Shown piece by piece: positions 1 to 7,697 of a stretch of 38,727 nucleotides of DNA. A program made the position numbers and the translations under genes. Location of the stretch: assembly GCA_002700845.1 (NCBI GenBank), contig PAFA01000016.1, forward strand, positions 1 to 38,727, in the 5' to 3' direction. Positions within the stretch are counted from its first letter, which is position 1. The number at the start of each line of letters is the position of its first letter. The stretch comes from Phycisphaerae bacterium. GTDB taxonomy: Bacteria; Planctomycetota; Phycisphaerae; Phycisphaerales; SM1A02. The notes beneath the pieces are model-generated. The model was given only the letters and a program-made list of their open reading frames with translations, was not told the DNA's origin and ran no database searches.

Positions 1-76
1 GAGATTCCGTGTATGCCGTGCCCCGAACCATTGCGGGTTGGATTTTCCCTGGAGCTCACCCGGGTGGTTGAATTTC

Positions 77-796
77 TCAGTCCCTCAGAAGCCGCATGAG
101 ATCCTCGCCATCTTGGTGATCGGTTGGCGTGGTGCCAGGCTGAAAAACTCGGGCCGCACTTCCTACAACTTCAACGGAGCTTCCGTCGCATCGCAACAGT
201 CCGCCCTCAAAGAGGCCGACAACTGGAGCACTGTTTTCTTCGTGGAATTCCCGAATGCGATCGTCGCGGGTCTCACCGTAGTGCGGATGCAGTTCGCCAT
301 CTTGGTCGTAATGAATGCCTCCTGGGTGGTAGTGGGCATTGACTTGGAATGGCACCAGGCCGAGGGCATCAAAGCTGGGCGGCTGCACAATGGGCATATC
401 GTTGGTGGTGCGCATGGTGGGGCAGGCAACGTTGGTTCCAGCACTCACTCCAAGATATGGAATCCCATCTGCCAGAATTCGATTTTGAATGGCCTCGACC
501 AAGCCGAGTTCATGCAGTTGCTTGATGAGCCGAAAGGTGTTTCCGCCACCCACGTAGATGCCCTGGGCCGAACGCACGGCCGCGACTGGATCAGATGTTT
601 GATGAATCCCTTGCAGGGTGTATCCCGCGTGCAATCCCCGGTCGTTTAAAGCGGCAACGTAGCCATCGTGGTCGGCCAAGGCATAAGGCACAAACAGGAT
701 GGAATCGATCTCACCGAAGTGAGCACGCATTTCGGCCACCAAGGTGGCTTTTCGAGCATCGGTACGGAAACCGCCGGAACCAAGAAGAACTTTCAT
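77..796 (-). CDS. pepE: Dipeptidase E-like peptidase (family S51)
   Basis: A 239-residue cytoplasmic protein that matches the S51 alpha-aspartyl dipeptidases, which cleave N-terminal Asp-Xaa dipeptides. The N-terminus MKVLLGSGGF is followed by the family's glycine motif YVGGGNTF near residue 81 and the nucleophile elbow GVSAGTN with Ser118. Asp133 in TTNDMP and a His in NAHYH (155 or 157) complete the likely triad. The length is close to the usual 230 residues. The ATG begins at 796. It stands divergent from the secreted thioredoxin-fold gene with about 100 bases between the starts, so both promoters should lie there. The peptidase fold is clear; substrate specificity is taken from the family. 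Confidence 0.85.
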   Translation of the reverse strand: MKVLLGSGGFRTDARKATLVAEMRAHFGEIDSILFVPYALADHDGYVAALNDRGLHAGYTLQGIHQTSDPVAAVRSAQGIYVGGGNTFRLIKQLHELGLVEAIQNRILADGIPYLGVSAGTNVACPTMRTTNDMPIVQPPSFDALGLVPFQVNAHYHPGGIHYDQDGELHPHYGETRDDRIREFHEENSAPVVGLFEGGLLRCDGSSVEVVGSAARVFQPGTTPTDHQDGEDLMRLLRD

Positions 797-896
797 CCCA
801 TGAATCTAGCCGGAGTCGGCACAGTTTGGTGAACCCTTGCCTCTTCATCTGGGTAGCATGGTTTTCTCGCAAACCGGCTTCTTCGAAGGAGATTCC

Positions 897-2201
897 ATGA
901 AATATGTCCTGATCGCTTCTGGCCTGTCGGCCCTTCTTGCTTCCCATGCTTCCGCGGACGAGCGGGGGGACAAACTCCTTCGGGAATTTTTGACGTATCA
1001 GTCCAAGCTGGAGGCGTTCAGTTGTGAATTGTCTTTGAGCATGGAAATTGAAAGCCCATTTGGCCCCATGAACATGGACCAAAAGTTCTCCTTCGCCGTG
1101 CAGCAGCCCAACAAAATGGCCTTGCGCGGCAAAGGTGGCGGCATGATGAGTGTTGACATGGTGAGTGATGGCGAGAGCATGACCACCTATCTTCCGATGC
1201 TGTCCGCCTACATGGTGGACGAGGCACCCAAGTCGTTTGCAGAAATGAATGATCCTGATGAGTCTGACCCCATGGGCGGGGCTGGCCTTCCGGGACTGGA
1301 TTCCAAATTTTTGATGGTGGCTGCCGAGGACATTGAAAAAGTCCTGGCCGCGGTGGAGTCTTGCGAATTCGTGGGTGAAGAAACCGTTGAAGACACAAAA
1401 GTCATGCACCTCAAGATCACCGAAAAGGGTGAGGCTGACTTCCCCGGAATGACCACAGAGCTGTGGTTAAGCGAGGATGGCAAATGGCCCTTCCGTCTGA
1501 AACCAGATATGGACAGCATGATGGCGGCCGCCGAAGCTGAGGGTGGGGAAGAGGCCGACATGATGGAAGGCATGGAAATGAATGTCACCTTGGATATGCG
1601 TGACTGCAAGTCAGAGATCCAAGAGAATGTTTTTGCCTTCGTAGCACCCGAAGGAGCCCGCAAGGTCAATGATTTCTCGGAAGCCATGGGCGGCATGATG
1701 GAGATGGAAGCCCCGGCAGAAGTTGTTCCCGAGGTCGAAGGTGAGAAGAAGGGTGGTCCCCTCGAAGGCGAACCCGCACCAGCGGTCACTTTGACCATGC
1801 TCGATGGCACGCAAGTCGCTTTGGCTTCTCTGAAGGGCAAAGTTGTCGTGATGGATTTTTGGGCGACCTGGTGTGGTCCTTGCAAGCGAGGCATGCCTGG
1901 TCTTTCCCGCATCACCTACGCGCGTCGTGATCAAGGTGTGGTTTTCATGCCAGTCGCGATTGCCGATCGTAAAGAAAAAGTCGAGAAGTATGTGAAGGGG
2001 TTCCCCGGCGCAAACGAAGGTCGTCCCCTCCCCACCGCGTTTGATGAGAAAAATGACATCGCATCATCATTCAAAGTTGGACCTATTCCTCATACCCTGA
2101 TTATTGATAAGAAGGGTGTAATCCGTCACGTCCATATTGGCTTCTCGCCAGATCATGAAAAGACGATGGCGGCCGAACTCGACGCTCTGATCGCCGAGTA
2201 A
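897..2201 (+). CDS. Secreted two-domain protein: LolA/DUF2092-like region plus TlpA-type thioredoxin
   Basis: A 434-residue exported protein. The ATG at 897 is preceded by AAGGAG at 886-891 and opens a signal peptide (MKYVLIASGLSALLASHASA). An in-frame start at 837 would add 20 residues ahead of the signal and has no such site. Residues about 25-260 form a beta-rich region that resembles DUF2092/LolA-like periplasmic carriers. Residues about 300-434 are a thioredoxin fold with FWATWCGPCK (CxxC near residue 325) and a cis-Pro at VGPIPHT. A Met- and Glu-rich linker with MMEGMEM and MGGMMEMEAP joins the domains. It probably works as an extracytoplasmic thiol-disulfide protein. The partner or substrate is not evident. 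A hairpin terminator follows 29 bases after the stop. Confidence 0.82.
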   Translation: MKYVLIASGLSALLASHASADERGDKLLREFLTYQSKLEAFSCELSLSMEIESPFGPMNMDQKFSFAVQQPNKMALRGKGGGMMSVDMVSDGESMTTYLPMLSAYMVDEAPKSFAEMNDPDESDPMGGAGLPGLDSKFLMVAAEDIEKVLAAVESCEFVGEETVEDTKVMHLKITEKGEADFPGMTTELWLSEDGKWPFRLKPDMDSMMAAAEAEGGEEADMMEGMEMNVTLDMRDCKSEIQENVFAFVAPEGARKVNDFSEAMGGMMEMEAPAEVVPEVEGEKKGGPLEGEPAPAVTLTMLDGTQVALASLKGKVVVMDFWATWCGPCKRGMPGLSRITYARRDQGVVFMPVAIADRKEKVEKYVKGFPGANEGRPLPTAFDEKNDIASSFKVGPIPHTLIIDKKGVIRHVHIGFSPDHEKTMAAELDALIAE

Positions 2202-2230
2202 ACCACATCCGGAGTTGTGTTTTTCTTGCA

Positions 2231-2258
2231 GACCCGGCCTTCGGCCGGGTCTGTTTTG
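2231..2258 (+). terminator. Rho-independent terminator after the thioredoxin-fold gene
   Basis: GACCCGGCC (2231-2239) pairs perfectly with GGCCGGGTC (2243-2251) across a three-base loop, followed by TGTTTTG. The position, 29 bases past the stop at 2201, fits termination of that gene. It also separates it from the sugar kinase. Confidence 0.75.
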
Positions 2259-2279
2259 AAATCCCACTTGCAGCTCATA

Positions 2280-3233
2280 ATGAAGTCGTCACAATGCAGA
2301 ACTGTGGAAGAGAGTGCCAACGGTTCAATTTGCGAAGGTCCCATCGTTCTCTCCTTTGGTGAGTTGGTGGTGGACCAGGTGGGTGGTCAAGATCGTCCCG
2401 GTGGCGCTCCACTGAACTTTGCGTCGGCCCTCTGTCCTCTGCTCAGGGCCATCAGTGGGGATTGCTTGGTTGCATCCCGGGTTGGACAGGATGCCGATGG
2501 CGAACTGCTCCGCGCTGCCATGCGGGGTCATGGAATTTCAGAAGCCCTTTTGCAATCCACGTCAGACTGTTCAACAGGTCTCTCACGGGCTGAAATTTCT
2601 CCGGATGGCGAGGTCTCTTTTCGACTGAATCCTGGCGCATGGGATCACATCGCTTTCACGGGTGAGCTCCAAAACCGTGCCAAGCACTGTTCGGGTCTTT
2701 TGGCTGGATCTTTGCCACTTCGGAGTCCGGAATCAGCGGCCACCATGTTGAAGGTCTTTGCTGAAGCCTCATCCGCGATTCGTATGTTTGATATCAATCT
2801 TCGTCACGAGCCGGAAGCCAATGTGCTGACGTCTGTTATTGAGTCAGCGACGCATGTGAAGGGCACGGCTGACGAATGGAACCGAGTGAGCGGCATCTTG
2901 TCCGAAAAATCTGACCGGCCCTACGACGTCGCCACCCATTTGCGGGAGCGTTTCAATTTGGTCTCCTGTTTGGTGACCAATGGGCCTGGTGGTTGTGTCC
3001 TTATTGATCACGAAGGTGCGATTGGCGGTCTTCCGGTTGGATTTCCACTGGAGGAAGGGGCCGATCCAATTGGGGCCGGAGATCATGCTGCCGCTGGTTG
3101 GATGTTTGCCATGCTGAAGCAACGATCACGTATCGATCAAGTTGCGGCGGCTGACATCTTGGGCGCCTGGGCGGCTTCCAAGCGAGCATCTGCACCTGGT
3201 GTCCCTCCGGCGGTGCGTGACCTTCTCGTTTAA
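2280..3233 (+). CDS. PfkB-family carbohydrate kinase (fructokinase-like)
   Basis: A 317-residue ribokinase-fold sugar kinase. It has the N-terminal substrate glycine motif GGAPLNFASAL near residue 41 and the mid-protein FDINLRHE motif. The C-terminal ATP/anion-hole motif reads DPIGAGDHAAAGW at residues 262-274, with Asp268 as the catalytic base. The usual DTxGAGD Thr is Pro here. Closest in style to bacterial fructokinases, but the sugar cannot be read from sequence. The ATG at 2280 is chosen because the upstream start at 2217 would run through the terminator hairpin. No strong ribosome-binding site is visible. The next gene starts 12 bases downstream, so the kinase and the two amidohydrolases may be co-transcribed. 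Confidence 0.8.
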   Translation: MKSSQCRTVEESANGSICEGPIVLSFGELVVDQVGGQDRPGGAPLNFASALCPLLRAISGDCLVASRVGQDADGELLRAAMRGHGISEALLQSTSDCSTGLSRAEISPDGEVSFRLNPGAWDHIAFTGELQNRAKHCSGLLAGSLPLRSPESAATMLKVFAEASSAIRMFDINLRHEPEANVLTSVIESATHVKGTADEWNRVSGILSEKSDRPYDVATHLRERFNLVSCLVTNGPGGCVLIDHEGAIGGLPVGFPLEEGADPIGAGDHAAAGWMFAMLKQRSRIDQVAAADILGAWAASKRASAPGVPPAVRDLLV

Positions 3234-3245
3234 CCTTTTGCCACG

Positions 3246-4529
3246 ATGACATCACTTTTGCTTCTTGCCGTCACGCTGGTTGGTCAACCTTTGGCCTTCA
3301 CCAACGCTTACATCATCCCGGTCGAAGGTCCTGAAATACAAGGCGGGACTCTTCTTGTGCAGGATGGACGAATCGTTGCCCTGGGTAGGAATGTCAGTAT
3401 TCCTGCCGACGCCGTCATCCAAAATTGTGCAGGCCAGGTGATCATGCCCGGACTGGTGTGCACCCACAGTCACATCGGTGGCTGGGGCGGCGCGGACCGC
3501 TCGGGGCCGATTCAACCGGACGCCCGGATCATCGATGCCCTCAACCCTCGGAGCAGTGGTTGGAAGCGTGCATTGGCCGGCGGCCTGACCACCCTGAACG
3601 TGATGCCTGGCTCGGGGCACCTTCTTTCTGGTCAAACGGTGTATCTCAAACTTCGTCCCGGCGTGGACACGATCGGTGAGATGGCGTACCGCTTCCCTGA
3701 TGGTTCACCTATGGGGGGGATCAAAATGGCCAATGGCACGAATCCGCAGGGCGATCCACCATTTCCCGGCACACGGTCCAAAGCGGCTGCGTTGGTACGC
3801 CAAAAATACTTAGATGCGCAGAAGTACCAGCGAGAACTTGCAGCGGGGGCCAATGGTGGAAAGTCCCCGGACCGAGATCTTGGTCTTGAGGCGATGGTGG
3901 AAGCATTGGAGGGCAAACGTGTTGTTCACCATCACACCCACCGTGCCGATGACATTGTCACGGTGCTTCGCCTGGCTGATGAGTTCAATTTTCGTTTGGT
4001 TCTTCATCACGTGAGTGAAGCCATGATGGTGGCCGAGGAAATTGCTGAAGCCAATGTTCCATGCTCTGTCATCATGATCGACAGTCCGGGGGGGAAGCAG
4101 GAAGCTGTCAATCTGTCCTTCGAGACTGGCCGAATTTTGGACGAACACGGGGTCAAGGTTGCGTACCACACTGATGATTACATCACCGACAGTCGATACT
4201 TTTTTCGTTCCGCGGCACTTGGTATTCGAGCGGGCTTGTCGCGATCGACTGCGTTTGCATCCTTGACACTGCACGGTGCGGAGATGATTGATTTGGGCAA
4301 ACGGGTCGGTTCCTTGCTCCCCGGGAAAGATGCAGATTTTGTGATTCTCTCGGGCGACCCATTTTCAATTGATACTCGCGTCCACCAGACCTGGGTGGAA
4401 GGTCAGTTGGCCTTTGATCTCGCGCGACCAAGTGACCGACTGTTCGCGGAAGGCGGATTCGGCGCGAGCAACGAGGTCGATCCATACATGTGCTGCACTA
4501 AAAATGAATGCGAGGGGTGTGCCCAATGA
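3246..4529 (+). CDS. Amidohydrolase, imidazolonepropionase-like, metal site intact
   Basis: A 427-residue amidohydrolase-superfamily enzyme. After a short hydrophobic N-terminus (signal-like, TSLLLLAVTLVGQPLA) comes the small beta-sandwich segment, then the metal-binding HxH in VCTHSHIGG (His74, His76). Further candidate ligands are His230/232 in VVHHHTHR, His254/255 in LVLHH, and Asp310/311 in YHTDDY. The C-terminal PGKDADFVILSGDPF is the family's usual beta-sandwich return. These enzymes hydrolyse cyclic or peptide-like amides; the substrate is unknown. The last 12 residues carry a cysteine cluster (Cys416, 417, 422, 425) that is unusual for the family. Its stop overlaps the start of a paralogue, so the two are translationally coupled. 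Confidence 0.82.
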   Translation: MTSLLLLAVTLVGQPLAFTNAYIIPVEGPEIQGGTLLVQDGRIVALGRNVSIPADAVIQNCAGQVIMPGLVCTHSHIGGWGGADRSGPIQPDARIIDALNPRSSGWKRALAGGLTTLNVMPGSGHLLSGQTVYLKLRPGVDTIGEMAYRFPDGSPMGGIKMANGTNPQGDPPFPGTRSKAAALVRQKYLDAQKYQRELAAGANGGKSPDRDLGLEAMVEALEGKRVVHHHTHRADDIVTVLRLADEFNFRLVLHHVSEAMMVAEEIAEANVPCSVIMIDSPGGKQEAVNLSFETGRILDEHGVKVAYHTDDYITDSRYFFRSAALGIRAGLSRSTAFASLTLHGAEMIDLGKRVGSLLPGKDADFVILSGDPFSIDTRVHQTWVEGQLAFDLARPSDRLFAEGGFGASNEVDPYMCCTKNECEGCAQ

Positions 4530-5731
4530 AATTCATCCAAAAGTTGATTCTGTTGTTTGTGGTTGCCCCAGTGGGCGCGGTGGCTGCGGATGTGACGTTT
4601 GTCTGCGGCGAAAAAATTTATCCCGTCGCCCAGCCCGTCATCCAAAATGGTGTGGTCGTGATCGAGGACGGAAAGATCAAGGCCCTTGGCCCTGCGTCCT
4701 TGGTGGATGGCCAGAGCCCCGACCAAGTGATTCGAACGAGCGTCGTCGTACCTGGATTTGTGGATGCCCGGGCAACCGTGGGTCTGACTGGGCAGTTCAA
4801 TCATGATCAAGATCAGGATCACCGGGATGCTTCGGAAGCCATGCAGCCAGAGTTGCGAGCCATCGATGCTTACAACTGGAAGGAACGTTTGGTGGAATGG
4901 GTTCGGGGTTTCGGTGTGACCACCGTCCACACCGGACATTCACCGGGGGAATTGATCTCGGGTCAGACCTGCATTGTCAAGACGGCGGGTCGGGGGCTGA
5001 AAGAAGATCTTGTGCAAACGTGCTGGGGGGTCAGTGCAACTTTGGGTGAGGGGGCTCAGCGCTCTGGCGGGTCCCCAGGCAACCGTTCAAAAGCCGTCGC
5101 CATGTTGCGTCAAGCTTTGATTGCTGCGGAGGAGCGATTGATCAAGCGGTCAGAGAATGAGACTTTGTTCCGCAATCTCCGCGAGGAGATGCTTGAATCC
5201 ATCGCTTCGGGGCAAAGGCCACTCATCGTCCACGCCGATCGTGCTTTTGATATCTCCGCGGCATTGCGTTTGCAGAAAGAGTTTGGTCTGGACATGGTGT
5301 TGGAAAGCGCCGCCGAATCGCACGGCATGATTGACGCGATCAAAGAGGCGGGCGTTTCAGTCTTTCTTCACCCAACAATGGCCCGTGGCTCTGGAGAGAG
5401 GTTAAATATGAGCTTCACTACGGCGGCGAAATTACGTGAAGCAGGCATTCCGGTCGCATTCTCTACTGGTTACGAAGCCTACGTTCCCAAAGTTAGGGTT
5501 TTGGTGTTCGAGGCGGCGATGGCCATTCCCTATGGACTGAGTCGAGAAGATGCGCTGGCCATGATCACGATCGAGCCGGCCAAAATTTTAGGAATCGACG
5601 ACCGTGTCGGCACAATCGAACCGGGTAAAGATGCTGACTTGGCATTCTTTGACGGCGACCCTTTTGAGTGGACGACCCACTGTGAGGGTGTGCTGATCGA
5701 TGGACATGCCTTCACCCAAACTCCGCGCTGA
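4526..5731 (+). CDS. Amidohydrolase paralogue lacking most metal ligands, exported
   Basis: A 401-residue protein with a clear signal peptide (MKFIQKLILLFVVAPVGAVAA). The ATG at 4526 overlaps the preceding stop as ATGA and has a GAGGGG site about 9 bases upstream. A start at 4508 would put six extra residues ahead of the signal. It aligns along its length with the upstream gene, including the turn PGFVDARATVG and the C-terminal PGKDADLAFFDGDPF. Where the partner has HxH it has Arg82 and Thr84. Where the partner has LHH it has Glu260-Ser261, and where it has HTDD it has STGY. Only His236 is retained. A binuclear or mononuclear metal site looks impossible, so it may be a non-catalytic partner or binding protein. 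Confidence 0.8.
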   Translation: MKFIQKLILLFVVAPVGAVAADVTFVCGEKIYPVAQPVIQNGVVVIEDGKIKALGPASLVDGQSPDQVIRTSVVVPGFVDARATVGLTGQFNHDQDQDHRDASEAMQPELRAIDAYNWKERLVEWVRGFGVTTVHTGHSPGELISGQTCIVKTAGRGLKEDLVQTCWGVSATLGEGAQRSGGSPGNRSKAVAMLRQALIAAEERLIKRSENETLFRNLREEMLESIASGQRPLIVHADRAFDISAALRLQKEFGLDMVLESAAESHGMIDAIKEAGVSVFLHPTMARGSGERLNMSFTTAAKLREAGIPVAFSTGYEAYVPKVRVLVFEAAMAIPYGLSREDALAMITIEPAKILGIDDRVGTIEPGKDADLAFFDGDPFEWTTHCEGVLIDGHAFTQTPR

Positions 5732-6739
5732 TCAAACGCCGTAGTACGCGCGATACCACTCCACAAAGCGGGGGACGCCGATTTCGACTGGGGTTGTTGG
5801 GGTGTAGCCCACTGCGTCATGCAGAGCTTGGACATCTGCCTTGGTGTGACGCACATCTCCAGGTTGCATGGGTAAGAGGTTTACCCTCGCTTTTTGGCCC
5901 AAGCAGGTTTCAATGCATGAAATGAAATCAAGCAGTGGGACAGGTTGTCCACCCCCGATGTTGTACACCCGCCATGGGTCGGAACTTGAGCCGGGATCTG
6001 GAGATGCAGCATCCCAGTTGGGATTTGGAGTGGCTGGTTGATCAAGTGTGCGGAGGATGCCTTCGACGATGTCGTCGATGAAGGTGAAGTCCCGAGTTTG
6101 TTGACCCTCTCCAAAGACTGAGATGGGTTCTCCGTTCAGAACGGATTGGACAAACTTAAAGAGCGCCATGTCAGGGCGGCCCCAGGGTCCGTAGACCGTA
6201 AAGAATCGAAGTCCGGTACTCGGTACGCCAAACAGGTGGGCGTACACATGGGCCATTTGTTCGTTGGACTTCTTGGTGGCGGCGTACAGCGAGATGGGGT
6301 GGTCAACGCTGTCTTCCACTGAGAAGGGCAACTTCTCGTTGCTGCCGTACACGCTAGAACTGGAGGCATAGACCAAATGCTTTATGGCATGGTGCCGACA
6401 TCCTTCCAGAACCGTGAGGAAGCCATTGAGATTCGCCTCAAGATAAGCGAATGGGTGGTCAAGCGAATAGCGAACGCCAGCTTGCGCGGCCAAATGAATC
6501 ACGGAATCAAAATTCCCCTTTTGGAAAAGGGTGGCCATGTCGGTTTGGTCGGCGCAATCCATCTTGATGAATTCAAATCCACCTTTGGTCGACAACTGCT
6601 GTACTCGAGCTGATTTGAGAGTTGGGTCGTAATAGTCATTGAGGTTGTCAATCCCAATGACTTCATCACCTCGGTCGAGGAGTCGATGGGCGGTGGCCGC
6701 ACCAATGAATCCAGCGACGCCAGTGACAAGAACTCTCAT
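5732..6739 (-). CDS. NAD-dependent nucleotide-sugar epimerase (UDP-glucuronate 4-epimerase-like)
   Basis: A 335-residue extended SDR. It has the Rossmann motif GVAGFIG at residues 7-13, the acidic IDNLNDYYDP stretch typical of UDP-glucuronate 4-epimerases, and Ser/Tyr/Lys catalysis in ASSSSVYG and YAATKK (Tyr152, Lys156). The C-terminal GDVRHTKAD and GYTPTTPVEIG motifs also fit. The product would be UDP-galacturonate for surface polysaccharide, which matches the polysaccharide operon about 1 kb away. Its stop abuts the convergent amidohydrolase stop (TGA then TCA at 5729-5734), with no space for a terminator. The ATG begins at 6739. The ApbE-like gene lies 9 bases upstream on the same strand, so the two probably share a transcript. 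Confidence 0.87.
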   Translation of the reverse strand: MRVLVTGVAGFIGAATAHRLLDRGDEVIGIDNLNDYYDPTLKSARVQQLSTKGGFEFIKMDCADQTDMATLFQKGNFDSVIHLAAQAGVRYSLDHPFAYLEANLNGFLTVLEGCRHHAIKHLVYASSSSVYGSNEKLPFSVEDSVDHPISLYAATKKSNEQMAHVYAHLFGVPSTGLRFFTVYGPWGRPDMALFKFVQSVLNGEPISVFGEGQQTRDFTFIDDIVEGILRTLDQPATPNPNWDAASPDPGSSSDPWRVYNIGGGQPVPLLDFISCIETCLGQKARVNLLPMQPGDVRHTKADVQALHDAVGYTPTTPVEIGVPRFVEWYRAYYGV

Positions 6740-6748
6740 GACGTCATG

Positions 6749-7669
6749 CTACGGGGCACGTCTTTGGGATGTGCGGATGAGGGTGATGTTCGGCTGAGGC
6801 TTTTTTTCCGGGGCCACGCTCAAAGCGGTTGCCCATGCATCGGCTTCGGTCGCACTTGGGGCGACCACGAAGATCAACTCTTGATTTCGAATGGCTTGAC
6901 CAGTCCTCGGATCAATAATGTGTGAGAGTCGTTCATTGTTGCTGAGAATAAATTGGTGCTCATCCCCTGAACAGGCCACGGCATGATCGGCAGGGACCCG
7001 AATGATCAGTCCTTCAATCGGAGTGGAAATGTTCCACTCTGTTGCCGAACCAATTGGAGCCCCCAAGAGCAGATCACCGGAACAGTCCACCTGAAAATGG
7101 CGAAAGCCTCGTGATCGCAAAATGTCCCCAGCAACATCAGCCGCCATTCCTTTTCCGATCCCCCCGAAATCCAAGCGATTGTTTGGGGCAAGACAAAGCA
7201 CGCCATTTGCGTCCAAGGTGGCGGAGGGGAGACTGGCCAATTCCCGTGCTTTTTCTGAATCGAGCACTTCACCGTTTGCACGATGCTCTCTCCAAGCCAA
7301 ATACAACGCACCCTTTTCAAAGTCGAAGGCGCCGCCAGTGACCTCTACCAGTTGTCTCGCGGTTTGAAATGCGTCTCTGAGATCTGGTGAGATATTGAGC
7401 TCGCCAAGTTTGTTGAGCTGGGCGACCTCCCCGTGGGGATTCCAATCGGTTAAGACCAGCTCAAGTGCATTCATGGATTCCCATGCAGATCGCATTGCAT
7501 CAAAAGCTTCTTCTTCGTTGTTTCCCCAAACCGTGATCTGACTTTTGCACCCCATAAGCATGGATTCACTGGTGAACAATTGAAGGTCAAGGCGTGCTTG
7601 GTCAGCATGCTTGGCCGGAGAACATCCAGCAAAAATCAACGCAAAGCAGATGACAACGGTACGATGCAT
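6749..7669 (-). CDS. apbE: ApbE-like FAD:protein FMN transferase, lipoprotein
   Basis: A 306-residue protein. The start at 7669 gives a lipoprotein signal MHRTVVICFALIFAGC with the lipobox Cys at residue 16. A longer frame starting at 7888 would run antisense through the divergent gene and bury this signal. ApbE features include the GGIGKGMAADVAGD motif, then DCSGDLLLG where the family normally has NxGGD, and SHIIDPRTGQ near the C-terminus. ApbE proteins transfer FMN to Thr residues of flavoproteins such as the NQR or RNF complexes outside the inner membrane. No such target gene is visible here. The start-to-start gap with the divergent Tat-signal gene is only 28 bases. Confidence 0.82.
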   Translation of the reverse strand: MHRTVVICFALIFAGCSPAKHADQARLDLQLFTSESMLMGCKSQITVWGNNEEEAFDAMRSAWESMNALELVLTDWNPHGEVAQLNKLGELNISPDLRDAFQTARQLVEVTGGAFDFEKGALYLAWREHRANGEVLDSEKARELASLPSATLDANGVLCLAPNNRLDFGGIGKGMAADVAGDILRSRGFRHFQVDCSGDLLLGAPIGSATEWNISTPIEGLIIRVPADHAVACSGDEHQFILSNNERLSHIIDPRTGQAIRNQELIFVVAPSATEADAWATALSVAPEKKPQPNITLIRTSQRRAP

Positions 7670-7697
7670 ATTGAAAGAATAGGCCCGAGGTACACCA

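Noticed and set aside
38-649. 203-residue plus-strand open frame at the window start
   Set aside because: It lies wholly antisense to the PepE-like gene, whose catalytic motifs are clear, and its translation resembles no family.
711-1915. Long minus-strand frames opposite the thioredoxin-fold gene
   Set aside because: They mirror a gene with a signal peptide, ribosome site and CxxC motif; their translations are low in hydrophobic structure and rich in Ser, His and Arg.
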